From: Salirhabdus euzebyi
GTDB taxonomy: Bacteria > Bacillota > Bacilli > Bacillales > Alkalibacillaceae
DNA length: 64,000 nucleotides
Reading direction: 5' to 3'
NCBI RefSeq assembly: GCF_014207435.1
Contig: NZ_JACHGH010000013.1
Location: 39,541 to 103,540 of the forward strand
The number at the start of each line of letters is the position of its first letter. The stretch's first letter is position 1. Positions 40,525-49,045 of the stretch are shown piece by piece. Below the pieces are notes generated by a model. The model was not told the DNA's origin, searched no databases, and was given only the letters and a program-made list of their open reading frames with translations. A program made the translations under genes and the position numbers.

Positions 40525-41958
40525 TTGCGTGCGAAGGTGGAAACAGGAATTGCAGGTCTTGATGATATCCTTTATGGTGGGATTCCAAAGGGAAATGTTG
40601 TGATGGTTGAGGGTCCACCGGGAACAGGAAAAACTACAATGGGCATGCAATATTTAATAAAAGGTGCCCAAAAAAATGAGCCTGGTATTTACATAACTTT
40701 TGAAGAAACACCTGAACAGATAGCAGAAAACATGAGTAATTATGAGTGGGATATAAATATATTGGAGGAGAGTAATTTAATAAAGATAGTCTCTTTTTCT
40801 CCTCAAATTGTGCATGAAGATATGTTAAGTACTTCTGGTATATTTGAAAAAATGATTCGTTCTTTTAACTGCCAGCGTATTGTCATAGATAGTATTAGCT
40901 TAATTAAATATCTTAATAAGGAAGAAAGTAACGTCAGAGAATTAATTTATTCATTACGTAACATTCTCCACAAACATTCTTTAACTGCTTTATTAATTAA
41001 CGAAGAGATTGATACAAATATTAATATCCATTCCATAGAGAATTTTGTTGTTGATGGAATTATACAAATGTCCTATCAATTCTTAAATGAAAACATAAGG
41101 TCATATGTTTTAGAAGTCATCAAAATGCGTGGTACTAAAATATCAAATTACCAACATAATTATCTCCTAACTGATAAGGGGATTCATATAATTCCATCCT
41201 ATGTTTCGGGTGAAATTGATCGGGACTTAAGAAAGAAGCCTCAAGAAATTATACCGACGGGGATACAGAAACTAGATGAATTACTGTTAGGTGGAGTTGC
41301 TCGGGGAGAAACATTTCTTATTGAAACAGACAGTTTAACGACTTTATATAAGTTAATTCTTGTTTCGATTTCTAGTCAGAGAATCAAAAAGGGTGAAAAG
41401 TTTTTATATTCCCTATCTATTGCAACTACCATTGAAGAATTCATTAACATATTTAAACGGTATAACATTGATTTAGTAAAAGAGCTAGAAAATGATCAAG
41501 GACTATTTATAGAGCATTTTAGGCGATCGGTTTTAAAAGAAATAGAATCAAAAGTTGCCAATGTGACTTCAATGACTAATGAGGAGTATTGGAATTTTTT
41601 AAATGAACATATTAGATATGAAGTTAATAAGGATAAATTAGAAGATAAGTATTGGTTTACGAGCTATGATATAAATACCATTTTAATAAAAAGAGGTAAG
41701 GAATTTTTATATTCTATTTATGGGGAGCTTTTAGCTCTAGTAAAGTCCCTATCTATAACAACTCTTATGCATTGTAATGTAGATACAGTGGACAAAGAAA
41801 TACTTTCATTGTTAGAAAGTAAATCTGATGGGATTATTAAAATTTGGTCTGATGTTAGGTATCAATACTTACAAATAATAAAATCACCTCTTAATATTAA
41901 TTCTAAACCATTTATTATTGAAACAATAAATGAGTATCCTTTTATCGAGCTATCTTAA
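40525..41958 (+). CDS. KaiC-like double-domain ATPase
   Basis: This 477-residue RecA-superfamily protein has two KaiC-like halves. Domain 1 (about 1-235) has Walker A GPPGTGKTT (30-38), the paired catalytic Glu in TFEETPEQ and Walker B RIVIDSIS. Domain 2 (about 240-477) begins IPTGIQKLDELLLGGVARGETFLIET but lacks a P-loop Gly-Lys-Thr, so it should not bind ATP normally. The TTG start follows AGGTGGTGG. KaiC-like proteins outside cyanobacteria often act in signal output with HTH or kinase partners; here a LuxR-type regulator follows 15 bases downstream. Confidence 0.88.
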   Translation: MRAKVETGIAGLDDILYGGIPKGNVVMVEGPPGTGKTTMGMQYLIKGAQKNEPGIYITFEETPEQIAENMSNYEWDINILEESNLIKIVSFSPQIVHEDMLSTSGIFEKMIRSFNCQRIVIDSISLIKYLNKEESNVRELIYSLRNILHKHSLTALLINEEIDTNINIHSIENFVVDGIIQMSYQFLNENIRSYVLEVIKMRGTKISNYQHNYLLTDKGIHIIPSYVSGEIDRDLRKKPQEIIPTGIQKLDELLLGGVARGETFLIETDSLTTLYKLILVSISSQRIKKGEKFLYSLSIATTIEEFINIFKRYNIDLVKELENDQGLFIEHFRRSVLKEIESKVANVTSMTNEEYWNFLNEHIRYEVNKDKLEDKYWFTSYDINTILIKRGKEFLYSIYGELLALVKSLSITTLMHCNVDTVDKEILSLLESKSDGIIKIWSDVRYQYLQIIKSPLNINSKPFIIETINEYPFIELS

Positions 41959-41973
41959 AAATAGGGTGAAAAG

Positions 41974-42438
41974 ATGGAAAAAGTAGAAAAGAAACACATT
42001 GAAAGAGAATGTATTGACTATTTTAAGAAGAATAAAAATTCGTATGAAACCGTTTTTAGCACTTCTTTGAAAATTGGTAGGAGTGAAGGAACTGTTAATG
42101 AGGTGCTTAATCGCTTAGTAAAGAAAAACTTTTTAGAAAGTCAGGAAGTTAAAAACGAAGAGGTTTATTTTTTGAGAAAGGATTCCAGTACAAGTAAGAT
42201 TAAGGCTGACCGAAAGATTAATCAAACAGTTTTAGATAGTAAAGACGATCTGTTTAAAAAATTATCAAAAAGAGAATTAGAAGTTTGTTTACTGATTATA
42301 AAAGGGTTTAGAAATACAGAAATTGCGAATGAGCTATTTATTAGTGAACATACGGTGAAGAATCATGTAAGTAACATATTATACAAATTAGAATTGAAAG
42401 ATCGTTTACAGCTTATTAGATTATTTGCCGAAAGTTAA
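41974..42438 (+). CDS. LuxR-type HTH regulator linked to the KaiC-like ATPase
   Basis: This 154-residue protein has an N-terminal winged-helix-like part (about 5-68, FSTSLKIGRSEGTVNEVLNRLVKKNFLESQ) and a C-terminal LuxR/GerE HTH (97-151, LSKRELEVCLLIIKGFRNTEIANELFISEHTVKNHV). It lacks a receiver domain, so it is not a classical response regulator. It likely reads a signal from the KaiC-like protein, whose gene ends 15 bases upstream; this is inferred from context. It ends the signalling cluster at a bidirectional terminator. Confidence 0.88.
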   Translation: MEKVEKKHIERECIDYFKKNKNSYETVFSTSLKIGRSEGTVNEVLNRLVKKNFLESQEVKNEEVYFLRKDSSTSKIKADRKINQTVLDSKDDLFKKLSKRELEVCLLIIKGFRNTEIANELFISEHTVKNHVSNILYKLELKDRLQLIRLFAES

Positions 42439-42440
42439 AT

Positions 42441-42470
42441 TAAAAGCAGGAAACAATTCCTGCTTTTAAT
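42441..42470. terminator. Bidirectional terminator after the signalling cluster
   Basis: The stem TAAAAGCAGGAA / TTCCTGCTTTTA has a four-base loop. Confidence 0.85.
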
Positions 42471-42475
42471 AATTT

Positions 42476-42781
42476 TTAAAGAAGCTCATTAAAAACTTCA
42501 TCTAAGTTATCATAGCCTCTTTTATCCTCTAAATCAGGCTCATCTGTTTCTACAGTCCACTCATCAGATAGAGGGGTTAATTCCCCTTGACGGTTCTTTT
42601 GATATGGATGATGAATCATATAGGCTTTTCCATCTTTTCTAACCGTATAGCCTAAGTAATATTGATTTTCTTGTCCTTCTTCTTCAAAAATCCCAATTTC
42701 GTCTATATCATATTGATCCATTAAGGTAACAAAGGAATCTTGGATCTCATTAATTAATTGCTCTCTCGATAAGTTATTCAT
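42476..42781 (-). CDS. Small acidic protein, DUF5634-like
   Basis: This 101-residue acidic protein (IDEIGIFEEEGQENQYYLGYTVRKDGKAYMIHHPYQ, TVETDEPDLEDKRGYDNLDEVF) resembles the Bacillus DUF5634 family, whose function is unknown. GAAAGGAGT precedes the ATG. There is no signal peptide or membrane segment. It converges on the signalling cluster. Confidence 0.65.
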   Translation of the reverse strand: MNNLSREQLINEIQDSFVTLMDQYDIDEIGIFEEEGQENQYYLGYTVRKDGKAYMIHHPYQKNRQGELTPLSDEWTVETDEPDLEDKRGYDNLDEVFNELL

Positions 42782-42898
42782 AGGAGTACTCCTTTCTTCA
42801 CATCTTATTTTTATTATGCATCCCCTAAATTCTTCTTACTCATTATGCGGAGTGGAAATAGTTTCATTTGAAGGGTTTTCTTTTGGACCAATTATTTC

Positions 42899-42938
42899 CA
42901 CCAATTAATTGAAACATATCTTGGGAAACTAATTGGTG
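42899..42938. repeat. Inverted repeat upstream of two tiny ORFs
   Basis: CACCAATTA at 42899-42907 and TAATTGGTG at 42930-42938 are exact inverse complements, and both are flanked by GAAA/TTTC motifs. The pair sits just before the ribosome binding site of the ORF at 42956 and may be a regulator site. Confidence 0.6.
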
Positions 42939-42955
42939 AAAGGAGTTGTGTTAAC

Positions 42956-43123
42956 TTGAAAAAGAAAAATGTTGAGAATGTGGAAATAGAACAGGTTGAA
43001 ATACCAGAAATAGAACATCAAACCGAACACCCGGATGATGCTGAAATAAATCTACAAAATGTTAATTTTGCGCCAGGAGAGAATAGTTATTTAACTGGTA
43101 CTGAGGATCATCAGAATGGATAG
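42956..43123 (+). CDS. Putative 55-residue acidic peptide
   Basis: A TTG start at 42956 follows GAAAGGAG and opens a 55-codon frame: MKKKNVENVEIEQVEIPEIEHQ, then an acidic, Asn-rich tail. I recognise no family. Its stop overlaps the start of the next small ORF, which argues that both are real. The composition resembles small spore-associated proteins, but this is only an impression. Confidence 0.5.
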   Translation: MKKKNVENVEIEQVEIPEIEHQTEHPDDAEINLQNVNFAPGENSYLTGTEDHQNG

Positions 43124-43256
43124 ACAGAAAAAGGAAAGAAAAAACGATCAGGAGAAAAATAATGATCATGCATTTTCTGAAGAGCTTTCTGATGGTGGCA
43201 TTAGAGATGAAATCATTAAAAAGCAAAGTTCTCCCAAAAGCTGTGGAGGATTGTAA
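43116..43256 (+). CDS. Putative 46-residue peptide overlapping the upstream ORF
   Basis: The ATG at 43116 overlaps the end of the preceding ORF by eight bases, the usual arrangement for translational coupling. It encodes 46 residues, a charged N-terminus (MDRQKKERKNDQEKNN) then FSEELSDGGIRDEI and a Cys-Gly-Gly end. I recognise no family. A bidirectional terminator follows at 43275. Confidence 0.5.
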   Translation: MDRQKKERKNDQEKNNDHAFSEELSDGGIRDEIIKKQSSPKSCGGL

Positions 43257-43274
43257 ATGCTCGTAATGATAACA

Positions 43275-43314
43275 AAAAGGCTATCCAGAATATGACTTCT
43301 GGATAGCTTTTTCT
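43275..43314. terminator. Bidirectional terminator
   Basis: The stem GCTATCCAGAA / TTCTGGATAGC is flanked by A and T runs, between the tiny ORFs and the zinc-ribbon gene. Confidence 0.88.
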
Positions 43315-43604
43315 TAACCGAACAAATCGCCGATAATATCGACTACTTTATTTTTCTTTTTATGTTTAGGATGTTTATAATAATCGGAACTTTTTTGAGG
43401 GTAATCCTCTTTATAATAAGGTTTTTGTTCGCGTCTAGATTCTACTTGTGGTTCAACATACGAGTCATCTTGGAGCTCATTTATAATTTTATCTAATTCT
43501 CCACGATCAAGCCAGACTCCTTTACAACTAGGACACGTATCAATTAGAATATTATGTTTTTCAATTTCTCTTAAATTTACTGAATCACAAACTGGACAGA
43601 GCAT
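43314..43604 (-). CDS. Zinc-ribbon (zf-TFIIB type) protein
   Basis: This protein of about 96 residues starts MLCPVCDSVNLREIEKHNILIDTCPSCKGVWLDRGELDKI, the TFIIB-like zinc ribbon with two CxxC pairs and the family's WLDRGEL signature. The tail is Tyr/Lys-rich (KHPKHKKKNKVVDIIGDLFG). The start at 43604 has GGAGGAT six bases upstream; a longer frame places that site inside the gene. The function of the family is unknown. Confidence 0.85.
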   Translation of the reverse strand: MLCPVCDSVNLREIEKHNILIDTCPSCKGVWLDRGELDKIINELQDDSYVEPQVESRREQKPYYKEDYPQKSSDYYKHPKHKKKNKVVDIIGDLFG

Positions 43605-43721
43605 ATATTCATCCTCCATTATTAGGTTATGAGTGTAGTATAGCATTTTTTAGTAAGTTACAATAGTTATTCTACATGGAGGCGGAAACAATAATTAGAA
43701 AGTAATTGAAGAGGTGAAAAG

Positions 43722-45125
43722 ATGGTTAACTGGCATGAGGAAGTAGTAAAAAGAAAAGATGAACTAATAAATGATCTATTTGGGTTATTACAAATAGAAA
43801 GTGTAAAGGATGAACAAACGAAAACTGCTGAACATCCAATGGGGGCAAAGATAGGAGAAGCACTTCAATACGTTTTGAACCTATCAGAAAAAGCGGGATT
43901 TGATACAAAGAACATTGATGGATTCGCTGGTCACGGACAGTATGGTAGTCATGATAATGCAACTAATATTGGTGTTTTATGCCATGTTGATGTCGTACCA
44001 GCTACTGGTACCTGGACGAGCCCACCTTTTGAACCGGCTATTCGAGCTGGGAAAATTTATGCAAGAGGTGCCATTGATGACAAGGGCCCAACAATAGCTG
44101 CGTTTTATGGACTTAAAATAGTGAAGGAACTAGGTTTACCTTTAAGCAAAAACGTCCGGATCATTTTTGGTACTGATGAAGAAAGTGGCATGAGCTGTAT
44201 GCGTCACTATAAAGAAGTGGAGAATATGCCTGCAGTTGGATTTGCTCCGGATGCTGATTTCCCTATTATTCATGCAGAAAAGGGACAAATTAATGTTAAG
44301 CTAACGGTGGCAAACGACGGATCGGCAGAGCAATCATCAATTGAACTAGTTTCCTTTGAAGCGGGTAACCGAATTAATATGGTACCAGAAAGAGCGAAGG
44401 TAGTACTTAAAGGAGCTACGGAGCAATTACATAAAGACTTTATGGCTTTTTGTGATCAAGAAGGATTACAATATAATATTGATTCCGGAGACTCTGAATT
44501 AGAACTTACTTTATTTGGGGTTTCTGCACATGGCATGGAGCCTCACATCGGACTAAATGCAGGGACAACGATTGCAACATTTTTGCAAAATTATGATGTT
44601 CAGCAGGATGCAATCACGTTTCTTCAATTTATAGCAACGCTTCACAAGGATTATGAAGGAAATAATCTTGGAATAACTTACTGTGATGACCTAACAGGTC
44701 CCTTAACAGTAAATCCAGGAATTCTAAGTTATCAAAAAGGCAGTGAAAATGTTGTTTATCTCAATATCCGTTGTCCGGTATCGACTAATTATGAACAAAC
44801 AAAAAATCAATTAAAAGCTACAATAGAAGAAAAAGGTTTTCGTATTACAGACTTAAGACAATCTAATCCTCACCATGTGGATGGTGATCATCCTATGATT
44901 CATGCTCTTCAAAAAGCTTATCAGGAGGAAACTGGTTTAGAACCAACACTATTGTCTACAGGTGGAGGAACTTATGCTCGTTTTATGGAAAAAGGTGTTG
45001 CGTTTGGTGCATGTTTTCCTGGAAAAGAAATGACAGCCCATCAAAAGGATGAGTATATCGAAGTAGAGGATTTATTAAAAGCAACAGCCATTTATGCAAG
45101 AGCTATTTACGAATTAGCAAAATAA
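43722..45125 (+). CDS. pepV: Dipeptidase PepV
   Basis: This 467-residue M20 metallopeptidase cleaves dipeptides with a free N-terminus. Zinc ligands appear in CHVDVVP, ARGAIDDKGP and GTDEESGM, with later ligands in FAPDADFP and near the C-terminus (MTAHQKDE). The length fits PepV (about 465-470). GAAGAGGTG precedes the ATG. It is monocistronic with a terminator after it. Confidence 0.93.
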   Translation: MVNWHEEVVKRKDELINDLFGLLQIESVKDEQTKTAEHPMGAKIGEALQYVLNLSEKAGFDTKNIDGFAGHGQYGSHDNATNIGVLCHVDVVPATGTWTSPPFEPAIRAGKIYARGAIDDKGPTIAAFYGLKIVKELGLPLSKNVRIIFGTDEESGMSCMRHYKEVENMPAVGFAPDADFPIIHAEKGQINVKLTVANDGSAEQSSIELVSFEAGNRINMVPERAKVVLKGATEQLHKDFMAFCDQEGLQYNIDSGDSELELTLFGVSAHGMEPHIGLNAGTTIATFLQNYDVQQDAITFLQFIATLHKDYEGNNLGITYCDDLTGPLTVNPGILSYQKGSENVVYLNIRCPVSTNYEQTKNQLKATIEEKGFRITDLRQSNPHHVDGDHPMIHALQKAYQEETGLEPTLLSTGGGTYARFMEKGVAFGACFPGKEMTAHQKDEYIEVEDLLKATAIYARAIYELAK

Positions 45126-45134
45126 GAAATAGAT

Positions 45135-45178
45135 AAAAGACACTCCCACTACGATAGAAAATTGGGGGTGTCTTTTGG
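45135..45178 (+). terminator. Terminator after pepV
   Basis: The stem AAAAGACACTCCC with its complement GGGGGTGTCTTTT flanks a 20-base loop. Confidence 0.75.
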
Positions 45179-45230
45179 CATAGGGTAATGGAAATAACCG
45201 TTCTTAGTTTTGGGCTTATACAAATTGTTT

Positions 45231-46115
45231 TTATATTAGGCATGACTCTATGTGTCGAAGAGGGGTTGTCCTCGTACTAAAGACAAAAGGACCATCTTGA
45301 TTAGTAAAATGAGTATGCAATAATCCTGCTGAGCGTAAAATCATCAGATGGTGATGGACATTACCTTTAGAGCCGCCAATGCATTTTGCTATTTCCGTGA
45401 AAGTTAATTTTTTATGAAGCAGCAATTGCAAAATGTCTACCCTTTTTTGATCCGAAATTGCTTTCCCGACACTTAGTAACCTAGTAGTGTTATCAGGCTG
45501 TTCTGGGAATAAACAATACAATTTTCCTCGTACAGTATGATAGGTTGCCAACGGTTTGAAATGGTACGTTGGAATCAAATAGACATCCTTAAACGCTTCT
45601 GTTTCCAGTTTTACACCGTTCGTTAAGGCATCTAGTAGCTCTTCTTTATTATTCTCCACTGCTAAAAGCTTTGCCTTAGCTAATTCCCCTAATAACTTAT
45701 GAGAAATGTCCCCTTCTTTATTAGAAAAGTATTGTGTATGCCAACCCGATAATATTTCTACTAATTCATCTCGAGCTTCTGCAAGATTATTTGGGAGACT
45801 TTCGTTATCCATTAAAGACGGAGCAAGCTGTTCGTATAGCTCACCAGGAGTTTGCTGTTGAATACTTTGTAGAACTTCTTCAATACTAGATGATTCATCC
45901 GTAGATTCAACCAAAACATCTAGCAGATCAAATAACTGCAGATCCGTTAAATTATCTATTTTATTTAATAAGGAAGAACTTACTTTCTCCCGAATTTCGT
46001 GTGTCCATTCTTTCCCGACATTTATGTACTTTAATTTAGACTGTCTTTTATATAAAAGAAAACTAATGATTAACTCGTGGATTGGTGAATATTTTAAGTG
46101 GATGTGAAAATTCAT
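45231..46115 (-). CDS. ArsR-family regulator with N-terminal DUF5937-like domain
   Basis: This 294-residue regulator has an unusual long N-terminal part and a C-terminal ArsR winged HTH (about 215-294: LLSVGKAISDQKRVDILQLLLHKKLTFTEIAKCIGGSKGNVHHHLMILRSAGLL). I see no obvious metal-binding Cys cluster, so it is not a classical metal sensor. AGGAGGTT precedes the ATG. It is divergent from a GNAT gene 148 bases away, which could be its target. An A/T-rich gap with a partial dyad lies between them. Confidence 0.83.
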   Translation of the reverse strand: MNFHIHLKYSPIHELIISFLLYKRQSKLKYINVGKEWTHEIREKVSSSLLNKIDNLTDLQLFDLLDVLVESTDESSSIEEVLQSIQQQTPGELYEQLAPSLMDNESLPNNLAEARDELVEILSGWHTQYFSNKEGDISHKLLGELAKAKLLAVENNKEELLDALTNGVKLETEAFKDVYLIPTYHFKPLATYHTVRGKLYCLFPEQPDNTTRLLSVGKAISDQKRVDILQLLLHKKLTFTEIAKCIGGSKGNVHHHLMILRSAGLLHTHFTNQDGPFVFSTRTTPLRHIESCLI

Positions 46116-46263
46116 TAAATCAACCTCCTATAGATATAATGAGTATATCATTTTGCATTCACCAAATGAAGAACAAAAATATTTGTTCTAAAACCATTGA
46201 CTATTAATAAGTTGTTCAATTATTATTGAACTATAAAAATAGAGTGGAAAGAAGTGGTACGAC

Positions 46264-46830
46264 ATGCAAACGAAGAAAGTAAAACTGTTTATTGGAGAGA
46301 AAGTATATTTAAAACCATTTGAAAAAGAGGATATAGAGGTCGTATATGATGGTATTTGCAATGAGAAAATACGGAAGCTTACAGGACTTCAAAGGGTTTA
46401 CACCAAAAATTTTATGGATGAGTATTCAGAAAAGATTTCGAATGATGCAAGCAGAGTCTTTTTACTTATTGTGACATCAGATAATGACACAATAATTGGT
46501 GATGTAGAAATTAATTCTATTGATACATTTAACCGAAACGCTAACATTAGAATTGAAATTCACAACGAAGACTATCTAGGGAATGGATATGGGACAGAAG
46601 CGATGCAGTTAATGTTAAAGCATGGATTTGGAACACTTAACCTTCACCGAATAGAACTAGAGGTTTTTTCTTATAATGCTAGAGCAATAAAAGCTTATGA
46701 AAAACTCGGTTTTAAAAAAGAAGGGGTAAAAAGGCAAAGCTTATACTATGATTTTGCTTATCATGACGCAATTACAATGTCGATGCTAAAGGAAGAATTT
46801 ATCAATCTGTATGTAAATATAAAGGGATAA
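46264..46830 (+). CDS. RimJ/RimL-like GNAT acetyltransferase
   Basis: This 188-residue acetyltransferase of the RimJ/RimL/SpeG-like group has NEDYLGNGYGTEAMQLMLKHGF for acetyl-CoA binding and YNARAIKAYEKLGFKKEGVKRQSLYYD, the usual C-terminal signature. The substrate may be a protein N-terminus or a small amine. It faces away from the ArsR-like gene, which is the obvious candidate regulator. Confidence 0.87.
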   Translation: MQTKKVKLFIGEKVYLKPFEKEDIEVVYDGICNEKIRKLTGLQRVYTKNFMDEYSEKISNDASRVFLLIVTSDNDTIIGDVEINSIDTFNRNANIRIEIHNEDYLGNGYGTEAMQLMLKHGFGTLNLHRIELEVFSYNARAIKAYEKLGFKKEGVKRQSLYYDFAYHDAITMSMLKEEFINLYVNIKG

Positions 46831-46931
46831 TAACCCAATAATGATAAATTAACCTTATTAAGTGAATTTTTAGAAAAATAATTATTGCATTTTAATTAAA
46901 GCTCATGTATTATTACTCATAACAAATAAAG

Positions 46932-47232
46932 GCAATGAAGAGAGAAAGTAAAATCAAGTTATTTTTTCACAGAGAGCTTCGGTAGCTGAAAAGAAGCAAA
47001 AATGCTGATTTGAAAATGGGCTCTGAGCTGCGGACTGAACGTATCTTCAGATATTAGTAGGTTTCGACGAGATTTGGTACTCGTTATCAATACCACAGTA
47101 TAAAACCGATGAAAGTGTTAGGATGTTTTGTACTTGATGAGACTGTTTGTGTGAACTGACAGTGAACTAAGGTGGTACCACGCGATTAAAACCGCGTCCT
47201 TATCTATTAAAGATAAGGGCGTGGTTTTTTTA
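46932..47232 (+). promoter_or_regulatory. T-box leader of the DUF62/ECF transporter operon
   Basis: The T-box AAGGTGGTACCACGCG is at 47169-47184, followed by a terminator stem (47190-47231) with a T run. Upstream are AGAGAGC, GGGCTCTGAGC, CTGAAC and AGTAGG, the usual stem I to stem III landmarks. A base helix TGAAGA (46936-46941) / TCTTCA (47044-47049) fixes the specifier region: it reads CTGAA-CGT-A or CTGAAC-GTA-T, so the codon is CGU (Arg) or GUA (Val). The TGGT bulge expects an A discriminator. No AUG is found there, so this is not a methionine T-box by this reading. Confidence 0.9.
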
Positions 47233-47341
47233 ATTTTAATTAGGGGGCGATTGATGAAAAGGAACAGAAAGCTTTTGGGATAGGTTAAAAAGAAAACGTA
47301 CTGGTTTTATTTCTTTTATTTATTTTGTAAAACGCAACTAA

Positions 47342-47449
47342 GTAGTTGAAACGAAGGCTCCTTCGGGATGCGTGCCCAAATGAAATCCACCAGACGAAGT
47401 CGAGGAGGTTCATTGGGAAGCAGCGGAAAGCGAAGCGTATTTCAACTAC
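47342..47449 (+). repeat. Palindromic ~105-bp repeat, copy A
   Basis: Outer arms GTAGTTGAAA (47342-47351) and TTTCAACTAC (47440-47449) are exact complements. The interior shares GAGGAGG and GGAAAGC with copies B (52851-52962, opposite strand) and C (53108-53209). It lies between the T-box and the DUF62 gene, that is, inside the operon leader. Confidence 0.8.
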
Positions 47450-47515
47450 AGACTTTGGTAACAAAGAATGAAAAAATCAAGTAACAAAAAACAATCATGA
47501 AAGGGGAGTATTTTT

Positions 47516-48373
47516 TTGAGTCATGCATTGGTATTGCAATCTGATTTTGGTTTGAGTGATGGGGCTGTGAGTGCCATGTATGGAGTAGCGCATTCTGTTG
47601 ATCCAACTATTCCAATATTTGATTTAACACATGATATTCCCCCGTACAATATTTGGGAAGCATCCTATCGACTATTACAAACCATTACATATTGGCCAAA
47701 AAATGCAGTTTTTGTTTCTGTTGTAGACCCGGGAGTAGGCTCAGACCGTAATAGTGTTGTCGTAAAAACTGCGTCTGACCAATACATCGTTACACCAGAT
47801 AACGGTACACTCACACATATCAACAACAGTATTGGAATTGTAGAAGCGAGAATTATTGATGAAAAAGTAAATCGCCTCCCGAAATCTGGAGCATCTCACA
47901 CGTTTCATGGGCGAGACATTTATGCTTACACAGGTGCGAGGTTAGCTGCAGGAGTGATCAGCTTTGAAGAAGTCGGACCATCGTTATCATTAGAAGCTAT
48001 TGTCAACTTACCCTTTTTCGAAGCCCGTATAAAGGATGAAGTTTTAACAGGAATTATTGATATATTAGATATTCGTTTTGGAAACCTTTGGACAAATGTA
48101 AGCCGAGAATTATTTTTAACACTTGGTATTGAGTACGGGGACACGATGGAAGTGACAATCGAAAATGATACGAGAAAAGTGTATAAAAACATTATGACGT
48201 ATGGTCGTTCTTTTGCGGATATTAATGTTGGAGAACCGCTTGTTTATGTTAATTCGTTAGACAATATGGCAGTTGCCATCAACCAAGGTTCTTTTGCCAA
48301 TGCATACAACATCGGAACTGGATCAAACTGGCGAATTTCTATACGTAAAGCACCTAAAATTATTTATAATTAG
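47516..48373 (+). CDS. DUF62 SAM-cleaving enzyme (SAM hydroxide adenosyltransferase)
   Basis: This 285-residue protein belongs to the DUF62/fluorinase-like family, whose members split S-adenosylmethionine with water to adenosine and methionine. The conserved Asp-Arg-His set is D71 and R78 in VVDPGVGSDRNS and H131 in TFHGRDIY. The TTG start follows AAGGGGAG. It is the first gene after the T-box and precedes an ECF transporter S component by 16 bases, so SAM or nucleoside salvage may be linked to what the transporter imports. Confidence 0.9.
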   Translation: MSHALVLQSDFGLSDGAVSAMYGVAHSVDPTIPIFDLTHDIPPYNIWEASYRLLQTITYWPKNAVFVSVVDPGVGSDRNSVVVKTASDQYIVTPDNGTLTHINNSIGIVEARIIDEKVNRLPKSGASHTFHGRDIYAYTGARLAAGVISFEEVGPSLSLEAIVNLPFFEARIKDEVLTGIIDILDIRFGNLWTNVSRELFLTLGIEYGDTMEVTIENDTRKVYKNIMTYGRSFADINVGEPLVYVNSLDNMAVAINQGSFANAYNIGTGSNWRISIRKAPKIIYN

Positions 48374-48389
48374 AGGAGAGGTTATATAA

Positions 48390-48944
48390 ATGAATGCAAA
48401 ATTAGCAACGAAAACAATTGTAGCGATTGGGATTGGAACAGCCGTATTTGTCATTTTAAACCGTTTTGCAGCAATTCCGTCTGGTATACCTAATACAAAC
48501 ATACAAACTTCCTATGCCTTTTTAGCTTTAATGGCTATCGTGTTCGGGCCTTTAGCTGGATTACTTATCGGTCTTATTGGTCACGCTCTAACTGATTTTG
48601 TCGTTTGGGGATCTGTATGGTGGAGCTGGGTAGTTGTTTCTGCTTTTGTCGGTTTAGTCATCGGATTATTCTCAAAAAGTGTCAACATTGAAGAGGGAGA
48701 ATTTGGCCGTAAGCAAATTATTTCCTTCAATATTGGTCAAGTAGTTGCACAAGGGGTTGGTTGGTTCTTATTGGCCCCAATACTAGATATTCTCATTTAC
48801 GCAGAACCAGCGAATAAAGTCTTTGTTCAAGGTTTGATTGCAGGTACGTCAAACATCGTAACAGTAGGTGTAATTGGTACAATCTTATTACTTGCATATG
48901 CTAAAACGCGCAGTAAAAGTAATAGCCTAGATATAGAGGCTTAA
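48390..48944 (+). CDS. ECF transporter S component, UPF0397 family
   Basis: This 184-residue membrane protein has 5-6 helices and matches UPF0397 ([68 protein letters not shown]). It would be the substrate-binding part of the energy-coupling factor transporter encoded by the next two genes. The substrate is unknown. A terminator after it (48956-48983) could lower expression of the shared ATPase and T component or separate a second promoter. Confidence 0.9.
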   Translation: MNAKLATKTIVAIGIGTAVFVILNRFAAIPSGIPNTNIQTSYAFLALMAIVFGPLAGLLIGLIGHALTDFVVWGSVWWSWVVVSAFVGLVIGLFSKSVNIEEGEFGRKQIISFNIGQVVAQGVGWFLLAPILDILIYAEPANKVFVQGLIAGTSNIVTVGVIGTILLLAYAKTRSKSNSLDIEA

Positions 48945-48955
48945 ATTTCCTCATC

Positions 48956-48984
48956 AACCGGAGGCTCTAGCTTCCGGTTTTTAC
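48956..48984 (+). terminator. Terminator-like hairpin between S component and ATPase genes
   Basis: The stem AACCGGAGGC / GCTTCCGGTT is followed by a T run. Confidence 0.8.
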
Positions 48985-49045
48985 CTTTCTAGCAAAAAAA
49001 TGATAGAATGATATATCAATAGATAGTAACGGCAGGGGATACATA

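Noticed and set aside
46932..47232. Methionine T-box or SAM riboswitch for the DUF62/ECF operon
   Set aside because: No AUG is found at the specifier position and no SAM riboswitch motif is visible; only a T-box is supported.
47342..47449. Coding region before the DUF62 gene
   Set aside because: The stretch is a palindrome related to copies B and C and has no start with a ribosome binding site.
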